This document shows positions 53,872 to 63,156 of a stretch of DNA of 64,000 nucleotides, one piece after another. Numbering within the stretch: position 1 is the stretch's first letter; each line of letters starts with the position of its first letter. The position numbers and the translations under genes are program-made. The stretch covers positions 310,001 to 374,000 of the forward strand of contig NZ_BDUD01000001.1 of NCBI RefSeq assembly GCF_003113895.1, written 5' to 3'. Source of the stretch: Nostoc commune NIES-4072 (GTDB lineage: Bacteria > Cyanobacteriota > Cyanobacteriia > Cyanobacteriales > Nostocaceae). The notes below the pieces were generated by a model, which was not told where the DNA came from, searched no databases, and saw nothing but the letters and a program-made list of their open reading frames with translations.

Positions 53872-55134
53872 ATGATTAATATATTTTTCCTGCTCATACT
53901 ATTTTCTTCAATGTTAGGGCGGATTAAATTTCCTGGAATAAATATTGGTATTCATTATTTATTACTTCCTGCATTTAGCTTTGGTGTAATTAGTTTGTCT
54001 TTAAAATCTATACCAGAAACTGTTAAAAAGCATAAAGCAATTTTGATATCTATAAGTCTAATGTATTTGTGGATGTGGCTTTCCTCATTAATGAGCCACT
54101 TTCCAACTATTGCTATTACTTATAGTCTAAAATATTCAATTTACTATATATTATTTTTTGCTTTTTTGGTGTTAACTTTTAAAAATACAAATTTAGCATT
54201 TTACTATCGTTGCATATTATATTTACTACAGATAATTGCAATTTTGGGTTTTTTAGAAGTTTTACTTCCCAAGTACTGGATTTTCAAATTATTAAAATTT
54301 CCCAGCTTTTATCCCGAAATCGGTTCAATTATGCAAAATCCTAATCAGTTTGGGGTAATAGTAGCCATTGGATTATGTCTAAGCTTGATTTTAGAAAAGC
54401 AGAATAAAATTTCTAAAATTGAATTATATATAAACGAATTAATTTTTATAATTTCCTTAACTTTATCTGCCAGTGGAAATGGTTGGTTAACTTTTATAAT
54501 TGGCATGTTTCTTTTGCTAATATATAAAATTATTAGTTTTAGGAAAATGATTTATCTAACTAGCTTTTTATTTTTATGCATTGTCACCATACCAGTTTCT
54601 ACACAGAAAATTGGTTTGGTAGATAGTAAAATATTTCCATTAATTAATTTATTTTCAAAAAATTTAGCTTTAGTAAATCCAAACAAAAAAACGCTTACTA
54701 CTATAATAAAAACAGGCTTTTCAAGGTATGAAATATGGCAGGCAGCTATTAATGAAACTATTAAAAAGCCACTCACTGGTATAGGCATAGGAGTTTTTCC
54801 AGAACAGATAGGAATAAAAGTTTGGGGACATAAAGGTTATCATGCACATAATATATTTTTAAATGTGTCAGCAGAACAAGGAATTCCAGGATTATTACTA
54901 TTTACTAATTTTTTAAAAAAAATAACATTTAAAGTTAAACATACTAATTCTCTAGTTACTATTCCGATTATTATGTCTTTAGTGTCTCAAATTCCAGATT
55001 TGTTTACTGAAGACTATACTTTTACAACTATTGAGTTTTATTTTATAGCAGCAGCTATTAATTATAAAAAAGATGTTGTTATGCAACTAAACCCTGGAGT
55101 TATTCAAAACTTTCAAAAAATCTATGACTCATAA
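53872..55134 (+). CDS. O-antigen ligase/polymerase family membrane protein
   Basis: 420 residues with about ten hydrophobic segments and unusually AT-rich codons. The O-antigen ligase/Wzy signature is present: IMQNPNQFGVIVAIGLCLS in the middle, FSRYEIWQAAINETIKKPLTGIGIGVF, and the loop histidines in WGHKGYHAHNIFLNVSAEQG followed by IPGLL. It polymerises or ligates surface polysaccharide on the periplasmic side of the inner membrane. It overlaps the following glycosyltransferase gene by 11 bp, so the two are coupled. Confidence 0.88.
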   Translation: MINIFFLLILFSSMLGRIKFPGINIGIHYLLLPAFSFGVISLSLKSIPETVKKHKAILISISLMYLWMWLSSLMSHFPTIAITYSLKYSIYYILFFAFLVLTFKNTNLAFYYRCILYLLQIIAILGFLEVLLPKYWIFKLLKFPSFYPEIGSIMQNPNQFGVIVAIGLCLSLILEKQNKISKIELYINELIFIISLTLSASGNGWLTFIIGMFLLLIYKIISFRKMIYLTSFLFLCIVTIPVSTQKIGLVDSKIFPLINLFSKNLALVNPNKKTLTTIIKTGFSRYEIWQAAINETIKKPLTGIGIGVFPEQIGIKVWGHKGYHAHNIFLNVSAEQGIPGLLLFTNFLKKITFKVKHTNSLVTIPIIMSLVSQIPDLFTEDYTFTTIEFYFIAAAINYKKDVVMQLNPGVIQNFQKIYDS

Positions 55135-56281
55135 ATATCATTTCTACCTAATATTTCCCAATATATTTAATTTTAAGGGGGGGATTCAGGTTTACTCAAA
55201 GTTTTTGTTGCAAGCTTTACAAAATATATATATTGAAGCTGATTATGATGTATTTTTGAAGTATGACAAGCCTAATTTAAGACAGCAGGAAAACTTGCAA
55301 TTTTTAAGTTTAACAAAGTTCCATTATTTTGGAGATTTACCAAGATTATTGCAAACTATTTTATTTGCTACCAAAATAATTATTATGGCTATTATCGAAC
55401 GTCCCACTGTAGTCATATCAACTCATGTTAACTATGCCATTGCTTGTTATATTCTAAAACTTTTTACTGGAATTCCTTACTGGGTAGTTGCTCATGGTTT
55501 AGAAGTTTGGGATATTAAAAACAATGCTATAAAATTAGCATTAGGAAACGCAGATAAAATTATTTGTGTTAGTAATTACACTCGCCAGCGCTTGCTTCAA
55601 TATAAAAACATTGACGCTGAGAAAATAGTAATTTTAACTAATACGTTTGATGCCAACAAATTTAAAATAAATCCTAAACCTAACTACTTGCTCAAGCGAT
55701 ATAATTTAACAGATAAACAGCCTGTAATTCTCACAGTAACTCGGCTGGGACGCATGGCAAAATACAAGGGTTATGATCAAATGCTTTATGCTTTACTTAA
55801 AGTGCGCCTGCATATCGCTAATGTTCACTTCATCCTTGTAGGGAAAGGAGATGATATACCTCGAATTCAAGCTTTAGTTAGCAATTTAAATCTACAAAAT
55901 TGTGTCACTATTGCAGGATTTGTACCAGATGAAGAATTGTGTGATTATTACAATCTCTGCGATGTTTTTGCTTTGCCTAGTAAAGGAGAAGGATTTGGAA
56001 TTGTTTATTTAGAAGCGTTAGCTTGTGGTAAACCTGTGCTGGCGGGTAAACAAGATGGTTCTATAGAACCCTTAGCTGAGGGGGAATTGGGATGTTTAGT
56101 TGATCCTGATAACGTTGAAGAAATTGCCGATAATCTAATTCAAATCCTACAAGGTAATTACTATAATTCAGTAATTTACCAACCAGAATACTTACAGCAA
56201 AAAACCATTGAAACTTTTGATTTTAGCCAGTTTTGTAAAAGTTTAGCAAAAATAGTTGATGCTTATTTAGTTACAATTTAA
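55124..56281 (+). CDS. Glycosyltransferase family 4
   Basis: 385 residues. N-terminal GGIQVYSKFLLQAL, then WVVAHGLEVWDIKNNAIKLA and IICVSNYTRQRL; C-terminal LTVTRLGRMAKYKGYDQMLY and the E-x7-E motif SKGEGFGIVYLEALACGKPV. It adds a sugar to a polysaccharide or lipid-linked acceptor in the cytoplasm. It overlaps the preceding polymerase by 11 bp and shares its AT-rich composition; both may be horizontally acquired. Confidence 0.93.
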   Translation: MTHKYHFYLIFPNIFNFKGGIQVYSKFLLQALQNIYIEADYDVFLKYDKPNLRQQENLQFLSLTKFHYFGDLPRLLQTILFATKIIIMAIIERPTVVISTHVNYAIACYILKLFTGIPYWVVAHGLEVWDIKNNAIKLALGNADKIICVSNYTRQRLLQYKNIDAEKIVILTNTFDANKFKINPKPNYLLKRYNLTDKQPVILTVTRLGRMAKYKGYDQMLYALLKVRLHIANVHFILVGKGDDIPRIQALVSNLNLQNCVTIAGFVPDEELCDYYNLCDVFALPSKGEGFGIVYLEALACGKPVLAGKQDGSIEPLAEGELGCLVDPDNVEEIADNLIQILQGNYYNSVIYQPEYLQQKTIETFDFSQFCKSLAKIVDAYLVTI

Positions 56282-56314
56282 GAAAAATTTTTGTATAAAA
56301 TTAATTGGCGAAAA

Positions 56315-56509
56315 ATGGAAGATTCAGTGTTTGTTATATTCCTTGGCTTTGGGTTTATTTGGCTTTTGATGGGAGTTGTAGGTTGGATTGCGTTTTTAAA
56401 ATCTGAGGGAGAGGAAATTAAGTTTGGTAAGTGGGGGCTTATAGTTGCTATCCCCATCTTAATACCAATAATTGTTTCTCTGATTATTGGTATATTGTAT
56501 AAAAAATGA
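56315..56509 (+). CDS. Small two-helix membrane protein
   Basis: 64 residues from the ATG at 56315 (an upstream TTG at 56291 would give 72). Two hydrophobic helices: VFVIFLGFGFIWLLMGVVGW and WGLIVAIPILIPIIVSLIIG. Family not recognised. It directly follows the AT-rich GT4 and may belong to that operon. The stop is 4 bp from the end of the convergent ClC gene. Confidence 0.6.
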   Translation: MEDSVFVIFLGFGFIWLLMGVVGWIAFLKSEGEEIKFGKWGLIVAIPILIPIIVSLIIGILYKK

Positions 56510-56513
56510 ACAA

Positions 56514-59156
56514 TTACTTGTTAATTGCACCCCTAACCAAAATCACTGTACTTTCTACACCAGAGGCGATCGCTTCTGGAATATTACCTTGAATCGCCTG
56601 CTGCAACAATCCTTCTTGCGATGCTCCCAAAACTACAACATCGTAACCTTCGGTTTTAACTAAGTTAATCACACCTTCTGCGACTGAATTAGCCTGAACT
56701 GGGAGAGCAACTACACTACTGGACAACTTTCGTCGCCGCATCAAATGGCGGATAGCTTGTTCTGAAACTGACATATCTGGCTTGAATTCAAATGGCTTAA
56801 ACACCTGTGTCAGATGAATTTGCGGATCATTTCCCAATGTAATTAAAGCCGGTAGCAATTTAATCGCCAGTGGGGAATTGGGGCCACCAGCCATCGGGAC
56901 TAGCCAGCGATTGAAGAGGGGACTGGGGGCTGGGGACTGGGGGGCTTTACCTAATTTTACTAAGACTACTTCGCAGGTGGCTTGGTGAATTATGGTGTCT
57001 ACAACGTTACCAAAAATCCGACCAGGGGTAGATGTGGTACCTTTCCATCCCATTAAGATTAGGTCGATGTGTTGTTCGCTGATTGTCTCTAAAATTGCCT
57101 GCGCTACATCGTGGGTAACTCGGATCTGCGTATGCAAGGGAATTTTCCACTTTTTTGCTAAGACTTCCGCCTGTCGTAGCAAGCGGCGACTTTTCGCCGT
57201 CCTAACCTGTGTTTCTGATGGGGAACTGTGGCGGGGTATCAGCATCACTTGCACGCAATCTATTTCATAATGGCGATCGCGGGCAATAGCTGCTGCCATT
57301 TGTAATAAAATACCTGCTGTTTCGGGATTCGCTACTGGCACTAATAATCTACCATTGCCAGTGCTTGGCGATCGCGTTTGGTAAACTATATAAGAAGGTT
57401 CTGGCCGCAGTTTCGGAGTCCGGTTATCACAATTGAGATGATCTGCTTCCGCCCGAATAATATCTGCACGAGTAATAATTCCGATCAGTTTTCGTCCATC
57501 CACCACAGGTAAGCGACTGATTTGATAGCGATCAAGTAAATACAGCACATTACTTAGAGTGTGGATTGGTGTTACTGTCATCGGAGCAGGCGTCATAATT
57601 TCTTTTAAGAAAATATCATTGGCTAGATTGCGATCGCGGAGCGTGTGCTTTGCACTCTCGCGTATTTTCAGCAAATCTGATTGCGTCACAATTCCTACTA
57701 ACTTGCTATCTTCTACCACAGGGAAACCGCGATGATGAGAACGAGCAAAAAACTGCTTTGCTTCTTCCAAGCTCATCTGTGCATCTAGAGTTTCTACCCG
57801 TTCTTGCATCACATCTTTTGCAGTTAACTTAGTTAATGCTCCTTCCATCGGAACTTCTTTAGTCAGAGTGATGCCTTTTAATTCTAAAAGTTTCTCATAA
57901 AGCGAACCTGGCACTACTTTATCCGCAACTAAGTAAGCTGCTACAGAAACAATCATCAAAGGTAGCACCAGATTGAAATCTGTAGTCATCTCAAACACAA
58001 TCACAATTGCTGTGATTGGCACTTTAGAAACAGCGCTAAAAAATCCCCCCATACCCGCTAGCGCGTAAGTAGCAGGAGAACCCGCTCCGGTGATGGATAA
58101 CTCAAATACACCGATAATATGTCCTAAACAAGAACCCAAAATCAGACTGGGAGCGAATAATCCTCCTGGCGCTCCTGAACCAAATGCGATGAGTGTGAGA
58201 ATGAACTGTGCTACAAAGGCGATCGCTGCTACGGTAGGTTGGGAACCTCCAGTAATTAAAGACTCTCGTAAAGCCGTATTATTACGAAAGGATTCGGGGA
58301 GCATTGCCACGACAACACCAGAAATAAATCCAGCCAAAGCTACCCGTAGTGGTAAGCTGAGATGTAATTTTCTATAAAGTTTAATACTAAATATTAAGCC
58401 GCGATCAAATAATGCACCTAACAATCCTGCCAAAATACCCAATAGGAGGAAAAAGGGAATTTCTGGAATAGAGAATTGGCTAGAAGATTGCGTCAATTGC
58501 AGATTAAGGTCAAGAGAGCCACCACCTAAAAGTCGGGATATCACCCCACCAATAAAGGAGGCGATAATCGCAGTTCCTAGAGTCAATCCTGATAAATCCT
58601 GGAGTAACTCTTCAACGATGAATAATACACCTGCGATCGGGGCATTAAAAGCAGCTGCTAAACCCGCACCCGCACCTGCTGCAATCATTTGTCGCCGATG
58701 ATCTGGGGAAGTAGGAACCCAACGACTCATCCCTGCTGCCAAACCCGCCCCTACGTGAACAGTAGGGCCTTGTCGTCCCAGAGTCATGCCCGAACCTATG
58801 ACGATGATGGCACTGAGTAACTTCACACCTGCAACGCGCCAAGATAATGCTATCGGCACATTGGCTAGACTTGCTTTAACTTGCGGAATACCGCTACTAG
58901 AAGCCTCTGGAGCCAACCTATCCACCAACCAGCCAGCCACAAATCCCAGGAAAAGACCAATTATCGGTAGTGCTAGCCATACCGGGAAAATGTGGGTACT
59001 ATGGACTCGCCATGTCCCCAGCCATCCCGATCCTACTTTCAAAAATACCGCAGATAGGGCAGCAACCAGACCGATAACACAAGCTTCGGCGATCGCTAAA
59101 CCTCTTCTAGGCTGCCACCAGGTGCGAAAGCGCTGATTCAGAACAGGAAGAGACAT
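56514..59156 (-). CDS. ClC-type chloride channel/transporter with CBS and universal-stress domains
   Basis: 880 residues. The ClC core (about 20-430) has motif 1 GSGIPQ-like SSGIPQVKA, motif 2 MTLGRQGPTVHVGAG, and motif 3 GSGAPGGLFAPSLILG. In motif 2 the gating Glu of GREGP is Gln here, while the inner glutamates IVEELLQD are kept. Two CBS domains follow (about 455-580, DVMQERVETLDAQMSLEEAK and IMTPAPMTVTPIHTLSNVLY), then two universal-stress-protein-like domains (RLLVPVANPET ..., RWLVPMAGGPNSPLAIKLLP). CBS may sense adenosine nucleotides. Stand-alone gene. Confidence 0.94.
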   Translation of the reverse strand: MSLPVLNQRFRTWWQPRRGLAIAEACVIGLVAALSAVFLKVGSGWLGTWRVHSTHIFPVWLALPIIGLFLGFVAGWLVDRLAPEASSSGIPQVKASLANVPIALSWRVAGVKLLSAIIVIGSGMTLGRQGPTVHVGAGLAAGMSRWVPTSPDHRRQMIAAGAGAGLAAAFNAPIAGVLFIVEELLQDLSGLTLGTAIIASFIGGVISRLLGGGSLDLNLQLTQSSSQFSIPEIPFFLLLGILAGLLGALFDRGLIFSIKLYRKLHLSLPLRVALAGFISGVVVAMLPESFRNNTALRESLITGGSQPTVAAIAFVAQFILTLIAFGSGAPGGLFAPSLILGSCLGHIIGVFELSITGAGSPATYALAGMGGFFSAVSKVPITAIVIVFEMTTDFNLVLPLMIVSVAAYLVADKVVPGSLYEKLLELKGITLTKEVPMEGALTKLTAKDVMQERVETLDAQMSLEEAKQFFARSHHRGFPVVEDSKLVGIVTQSDLLKIRESAKHTLRDRNLANDIFLKEIMTPAPMTVTPIHTLSNVLYLLDRYQISRLPVVDGRKLIGIITRADIIRAEADHLNCDNRTPKLRPEPSYIVYQTRSPSTGNGRLLVPVANPETAGILLQMAAAIARDRHYEIDCVQVMLIPRHSSPSETQVRTAKSRRLLRQAEVLAKKWKIPLHTQIRVTHDVAQAILETISEQHIDLILMGWKGTTSTPGRIFGNVVDTIIHQATCEVVLVKLGKAPQSPAPSPLFNRWLVPMAGGPNSPLAIKLLPALITLGNDPQIHLTQVFKPFEFKPDMSVSEQAIRHLMRRRKLSSSVVALPVQANSVAEGVINLVKTEGYDVVVLGASQEGLLQQAIQGNIPEAIASGVESTVILVRGAINK

Positions 59157-59174
59157 GATTTTTGGGGATTAGGG

Positions 59175-59477
59175 GATTGGGCATGGGGCATGGGGCATGG
59201 GGCATGGGGCATGGGGCATGGGGCATGGGGCATGGGGCATGAGTCTTTGAACTCCATTAATGAGTCTTTGAACTTCGTTAATGAGTCTTTGAACTCCATT
59301 AATGAGCCTTTGAACTCCATTAATGAGTCTTTGAACTCCATTAATGAGCCAACTCCATTAATGAGCCTTTGAACTCCGTTAATGAACCTCTGAACTCCAT
59401 TTTTCTACCTCAATGCCCAATCCCCAATCCCCAATCCCCAATCCCCAATGCCCAATCCCCAATCCCCAATCCCCAAT
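59175..59477. repeat. Low-complexity and 21-bp tandem repeats
   Basis: CATGGGG units at about 59178-59240, then eight 21 bp units of the type GAGTCTTTGAACTCCATTAA (59241-59400), then CCCAATCC units (about 59413-59475). No gene: frames read through it are repeat translations. The 21 bp unit is related to the repeats at 16050-16310. Confidence 0.9.
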
Positions 59478-60791
59478 TCAATTACTTCTCCCCGTCGTGG
59501 ATAGTCCTTCTACTATTAAAGATGGAGTATAACAAGAACCATTCCAATCAGCATCATTACCTAGTGTAACCAATTGCTTAAGGGCAGTGTAGACATTACC
59601 TGCAACCATCGTATCCTTAACGCGCCCAATTACCTGACCATTTTTGACGCGGTAGCCTAAATCAACGTTGATTGAAAAATCTCCAGACATGCTGCCGCCA
59701 CCGCCCAGCATTTGATCCACAATTATGCCATCATCCAGTTCTTGAATTAAATCTAGTAGTGATGCTGAACCTGGCTGGATCAGAAAATTAAATAAACCAG
59801 GGGTGGGATAGCTACCTAAACCAGGGCGAAAACCATTTCCAGTTGTGTCAGTACCTAGTTGGCGTCCGGTGGTGCGATCGCCATAAAAATGCTGTAAAAT
59901 TCCGTTTTGGATAAATACTAAAAATTGAGTAGGAGTGCCTTCATCATCAAAAGGGCAACTATAAGGGCCGGCTTCTGGATCTTGGTAAAGGGTGAGACTA
60001 GGTGCAACTACCGCTTTACCCAAACGTTCTCCCCAAGGGGAAGCTACTTCTAAAACCCGCTTGCCATTCAAAGCTTCTTGCACAGTGCCCCAAAGCATAT
60101 CAGCAGCTTTAGAAGTGAACAAAATCGGGACTCGACCAGTAGGAGATGAGACATTTTCCCCGGCCCAAATTAACCGTTGTAAAATTTGGTTAGCTAATAT
60201 TTCCGGGTGGAGTTCGCCTCGCTTAGTTTGGCCATCGGCAACACTTAAAAAATCATCACCACGCACCCATTCAGCTGATATGTAGCAATTGAGGGTAGTA
60301 TCAGTGTAGTAACAATCTAAACCTTTAGTGTTGACTATTCTGGTAGTTTCGACATCACATTCCCAATCACCATTGCAAACAACATCGGGATATGCATCAC
60401 GGATGAGTGCGATCGCTTCTTTGCCCCAGTCTACCAAAACTTTGATCGGCACACTTTCGCCTAAATCTGGGTAAGAGGGCCCAGAGTTCGAGCCTAATTC
60501 TACCATTTCAGGTAGATTCAGTTGACTTAGAGCCAGAGCTTTTTCCACCATTACTTCGGCTAGGACAGAACCGTAAGCCACCGTGAGTCCCGGACGCCCG
60601 TTTCGCCAAAGTCGTAGTGCTGTGCCTTCAGATTGGTTAGTTTCTAGCTGTTTGAGTCGGTTTGCCTCAAAAAACACTGGACGAGAAAGCGATCGCGACT
60701 GATACACCTCAGCAGCTTCTGCTCCAGATTTTATAGCTAGTTCCAGCAGCTGTTCTGCTAGTGTATCTTGTGACAAATTTTCAGAACCCAT
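59478..60791 (-). CDS. TldD/PmbA-family protein, PmbA-like
   Basis: 437 residues from the ATG at 60791 ([14 protein letters not shown]); the frame continues 13 codons further up. The TldD/PmbA fold is shown by [31 protein letters not shown] strands, [20 protein letters not shown] and [20 protein letters not shown] with [20 protein letters not shown]. The metal-binding HExxxH of TldD is absent, so it fits the PmbA (TldE) subunit, which in other bacteria works with TldD to process peptides. No tldD partner lies in the window. Confidence 0.9.
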   Translation of the reverse strand: MGSENLSQDTLAEQLLELAIKSGAEAAEVYQSRSLSRPVFFEANRLKQLETNQSEGTALRLWRNGRPGLTVAYGSVLAEVMVEKALALSQLNLPEMVELGSNSGPSYPDLGESVPIKVLVDWGKEAIALIRDAYPDVVCNGDWECDVETTRIVNTKGLDCYYTDTTLNCYISAEWVRGDDFLSVADGQTKRGELHPEILANQILQRLIWAGENVSSPTGRVPILFTSKAADMLWGTVQEALNGKRVLEVASPWGERLGKAVVAPSLTLYQDPEAGPYSCPFDDEGTPTQFLVFIQNGILQHFYGDRTTGRQLGTDTTGNGFRPGLGSYPTPGLFNFLIQPGSASLLDLIQELDDGIIVDQMLGGGGSMSGDFSINVDLGYRVKNGQVIGRVKDTMVAGNVYTALKQLVTLGNDADWNGSCYTPSLIVEGLSTTGRSN

Positions 60792-60830
60792 GACTCTTAG
60801 TGCAATTGTGGATTTTGAACCGCATATCAA

Positions 60831-61310
60831 CGCCCTCTTTTGAAAAGTGCGATCGTCAAAAACCGACGATTAAACTTTCTACGTGATGAACGCAGATAAC
60901 CATCCAAAAATCATCAGCGTTTCTTACAGTTACGATTTGGAACCACAGATCAACACTGATGGACGCAGTTAATTATCCCAAATCATTGCCATGTCTCAAC
61001 TAGTCATTAGTCATTCGTCATTAGTCATTAGTTAGGAGTTAGGAGTTAGGAGTTAGGAGTTAGGAGTTAGGAGTTAGGAGTTAGGAGTTAGGAGTTAGGA
61101 GTTAGGAGTTAGGAGTTAGGAGTTAGGAGTTAGGAGTTAGGAGTTAGGAGTTAGGAGTTAGGAGTTAGGAGTTAGGAGTTAGGAGTTAGGAGTTATGAAT
61201 TATTATTCTCCCCATCTCCCTCTGCCTCCCCTGCCCCATGCCCCCTGCCCCATGCCCCCTGCCCCATGCCCCATGCCCCATGCCCCATGCCCCATGCCCC
61301 ATGCCCATTT
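60831..61310. other. Gap with long heptamer array
   Basis: Includes a dispersed repeat (about 60860-60990), about 23 heptamers TTAGGAG (61031-61195), and CATGCCC units (about 61240-61305). No gene. Frames across it are artefacts. Confidence 0.8.
61031..61195. repeat. TTAGGAG heptamer tandem array
   Basis: About 23 uninterrupted, nearly perfect copies of TTAGGAG, the longest simple array in the window. It lacks spacers, so it is not CRISPR. Confidence 0.95.
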
Positions 61311-62171
61311 TCAAAGATTAACCTCTTGCAACAGCCAAAAACCAGCAAAAGCTTCTGCTTTGGGATCAGACTGTACACCGATAAAATGCACTCCGTTAGC
61401 TTTTTGCTTGGCTTCTTCAAAACCTTTGGCTTCTGCTAAAAGTTGAGGTTTTTTGATATTTGCCACAATCCAGCTTTCGGTTACACCAGTTTCTAAAAGC
61501 AATCTCGCCTCAACGCTAGTATCAAATCTTAAGAAAGCCAAATCCAAACCAGACATCCAGCCTGCCAAGGGCAACGCTCTCGGTGAGAAAATTAAAATCC
61601 CAGGAATCCGGGTTTCGGGCGAAACTTTCGCCAACTCTAGGGGGAAAGCTTCACCAAAGCCAATTTCCCACTCTGGCATTTCTACCAAATCCGCAGCATC
61701 TAAGGTAACAAATACCCACTGCTGTCCTTCCAAAGCATCTGGTAAACGTTGCGGCAAAGGTTTTTCCAAGCGGACTGAGGGATTAGCCCCTCCTTGATAC
61801 CCTGCTTCTTGAGGATACACTTCCTCCATGCGCTGTTCTAACCAATGGTTGAGAAGCAAAGTACGACGGCTAGGCTGGGCGGGAATGCCCAAGTCTTGGC
61901 AGGCTTTAGTAATCATGTTGTTCATTTGACGGCGGAAAAAGCGGATTTTAATTGGTGCTTTTCCAGCTTGGTTAATAGCTTCCTGTAATGCTGTCCGCAA
62001 CCAGCCCGAATTTACCTGGGTACTGGGACAATATTGAGCATAGCGAAACAAAGAATCTACTTTTGTACTGATATCCAAAGCGCTTTCGCAGACTAAGACT
62101 TCCCAAACTTTTTTCTGATTATCGTCCAAAATCGGACGAGAGTAAAAATCGATTTCCCAAATACTGCCCAT
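61311..62171 (-). CDS. Tab2/Atab2-family RNA-binding protein
   Basis: 286 residues, matching Tab2 (DUF1092) over its length: IWEIDFYSRPILDDNQKKVW, VWEVLVCESALDI, then IKIRFFRRQMNNMITKAC and LLLNHWLEQRMEEVYPQEAG, ending VHFIGVQSDPKAEAFAGFWL. In algae and plants Tab2/ATAB2 binds psaB or other photosystem mRNAs and helps photosystem assembly; the cyanobacterial protein is less studied. It supports a photosynthetic host. Low-complexity repeats abut its stop. Confidence 0.93.
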   Translation of the reverse strand: MGSIWEIDFYSRPILDDNQKKVWEVLVCESALDISTKVDSLFRYAQYCPSTQVNSGWLRTALQEAINQAGKAPIKIRFFRRQMNNMITKACQDLGIPAQPSRRTLLLNHWLEQRMEEVYPQEAGYQGGANPSVRLEKPLPQRLPDALEGQQWVFVTLDAADLVEMPEWEIGFGEAFPLELAKVSPETRIPGILIFSPRALPLAGWMSGLDLAFLRFDTSVEARLLLETGVTESWIVANIKKPQLLAEAKGFEEAKQKANGVHFIGVQSDPKAEAFAGFWLLQEVNL

Positions 62172-62435
62172 GTTTTGCGGTAAAAATCTGGCTGTTATGT
62201 TTTTCTGATATGTTGATCATACGAGTCTTAGGGCAGCAGGGGAATAAGGGAGTGCGAAGTGGTCAGGGGGAGCAGAGGAAGTTTTTAGAGTAATAGGTTT
62301 GGCGATCGCTCTTAAAAGGGTTTATTGTCTCCATAATATAAATACAAAATATGTCAAAATAATTCGTAGTTATAGAATTCGATTATGAATTACGAATTAC
62401 GAATTGATCCTAAAAGACCCTAAAGAGGTAGATGA

Positions 62436-62768
62436 ATGCAAATAGAAGATTATTTTGAGTTTATAGACCCAGATGATATACGTATCAAAGGGCATCGTAT
62501 TGGTATTGATAATGTGATTCAATATTACTTGCAAGGATATTCACCAGAGCAAATTATAGAGGAATTACCTTCCCTGAATTTGGAGAAAATCTACGCGACG
62601 CTTACCTACTACCTTCATAATCGTGTTGAAATAGATGCTTATATGTTGCGGCTAGCAAAGTGGCGAGAACAGCGCTATCAAGAATCATTAGCTAATCCTT
62701 CACCTTTGATGCAACGTTTAAGAGCGTTAAAGGTGCAACGTGAGCAGGAGTTGCTAAACTCTTGGTGA
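62436..62768 (+). CDS. DUF433 antitoxin-like protein
   Basis: 110 residues. DUF433 helix-turn-helix pattern: IKGHRIGIDNVIQYYLQGYS, then PEQIIEELPSLNLEKIYATL with LTYYLHNRVEIDAYM. A charged C-terminal helix follows. DUF433 proteins are typical antitoxins of PIN-like toxins. Its stop overlaps the start of the next gene (GTGA at 62765-62768). The 264 bp upstream holds AT-rich sequence and the promoter. Confidence 0.88.
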   Translation: MQIEDYFEFIDPDDIRIKGHRIGIDNVIQYYLQGYSPEQIIEELPSLNLEKIYATLTYYLHNRVEIDAYMLRLAKWREQRYQESLANPSPLMQRLRALKVQREQELLNSW

Positions 62769-63124
62769 AGGTACGTTTTCTCCTTGATGAAAATTTGTCG
62801 CCCAAGCTGAAGATATCTGTTTTGCGCCTCAATCTAGCAATAGATATTCTGCGTGTAGGCGATGCCGAAGCACCGCCATTAGGTACGCTTGACCCAGATA
62901 TTTTGCGCTACCTGGAATTATCCCAACGAATATTGGTTACAGACAACCGCAAAAGTATGCCCGAACATCTAGAAGAACACTGGAGAGATGGACGACATAT
63001 TTGGGGATTAGTTTGGTTACGTTCCAGTGGGAACCTCAGTATTTGGGCAGAAACAATTTATTTGATTTGGGAAGCGACTGAGGCAGAAGAGTGGATTGAT
63101 AGATTGGATTGGATTCCGCTTTAA
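62765..63124 (+). CDS. DUF5615 PIN-like toxin-type protein
   Basis: 119 residues from the GTG at 62765. It opens VKVRFLLDENLSPKLK with the conserved Asp-Glu-Asn, then ILRVGDAEAPPLGTLDPDIL and RILVTDNRKSMPEHLEEHWR, the acidic PIN-like active-site layout of DUF5615. It likely acts as a ribonuclease-type toxin in a VapBC-like pair with the DUF433 protein. Coupled by a 4-base overlap. Confidence 0.88.
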   Translation: MKVRFLLDENLSPKLKISVLRLNLAIDILRVGDAEAPPLGTLDPDILRYLELSQRILVTDNRKSMPEHLEEHWRDGRHIWGLVWLRSSGNLSIWAETIYLIWEATEAEEWIDRLDWIPL

Positions 63125-63156
63125 AAATTTGGCGTTGCTGAATTAAAAGTATCCCC

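Noticed and set aside
59190..59372. Short frames in the 21-bp and CATGGGG repeats (both strands)
   Set aside because: Translations are periodic repeat sequence (SLNSINE-type) with no start signals.
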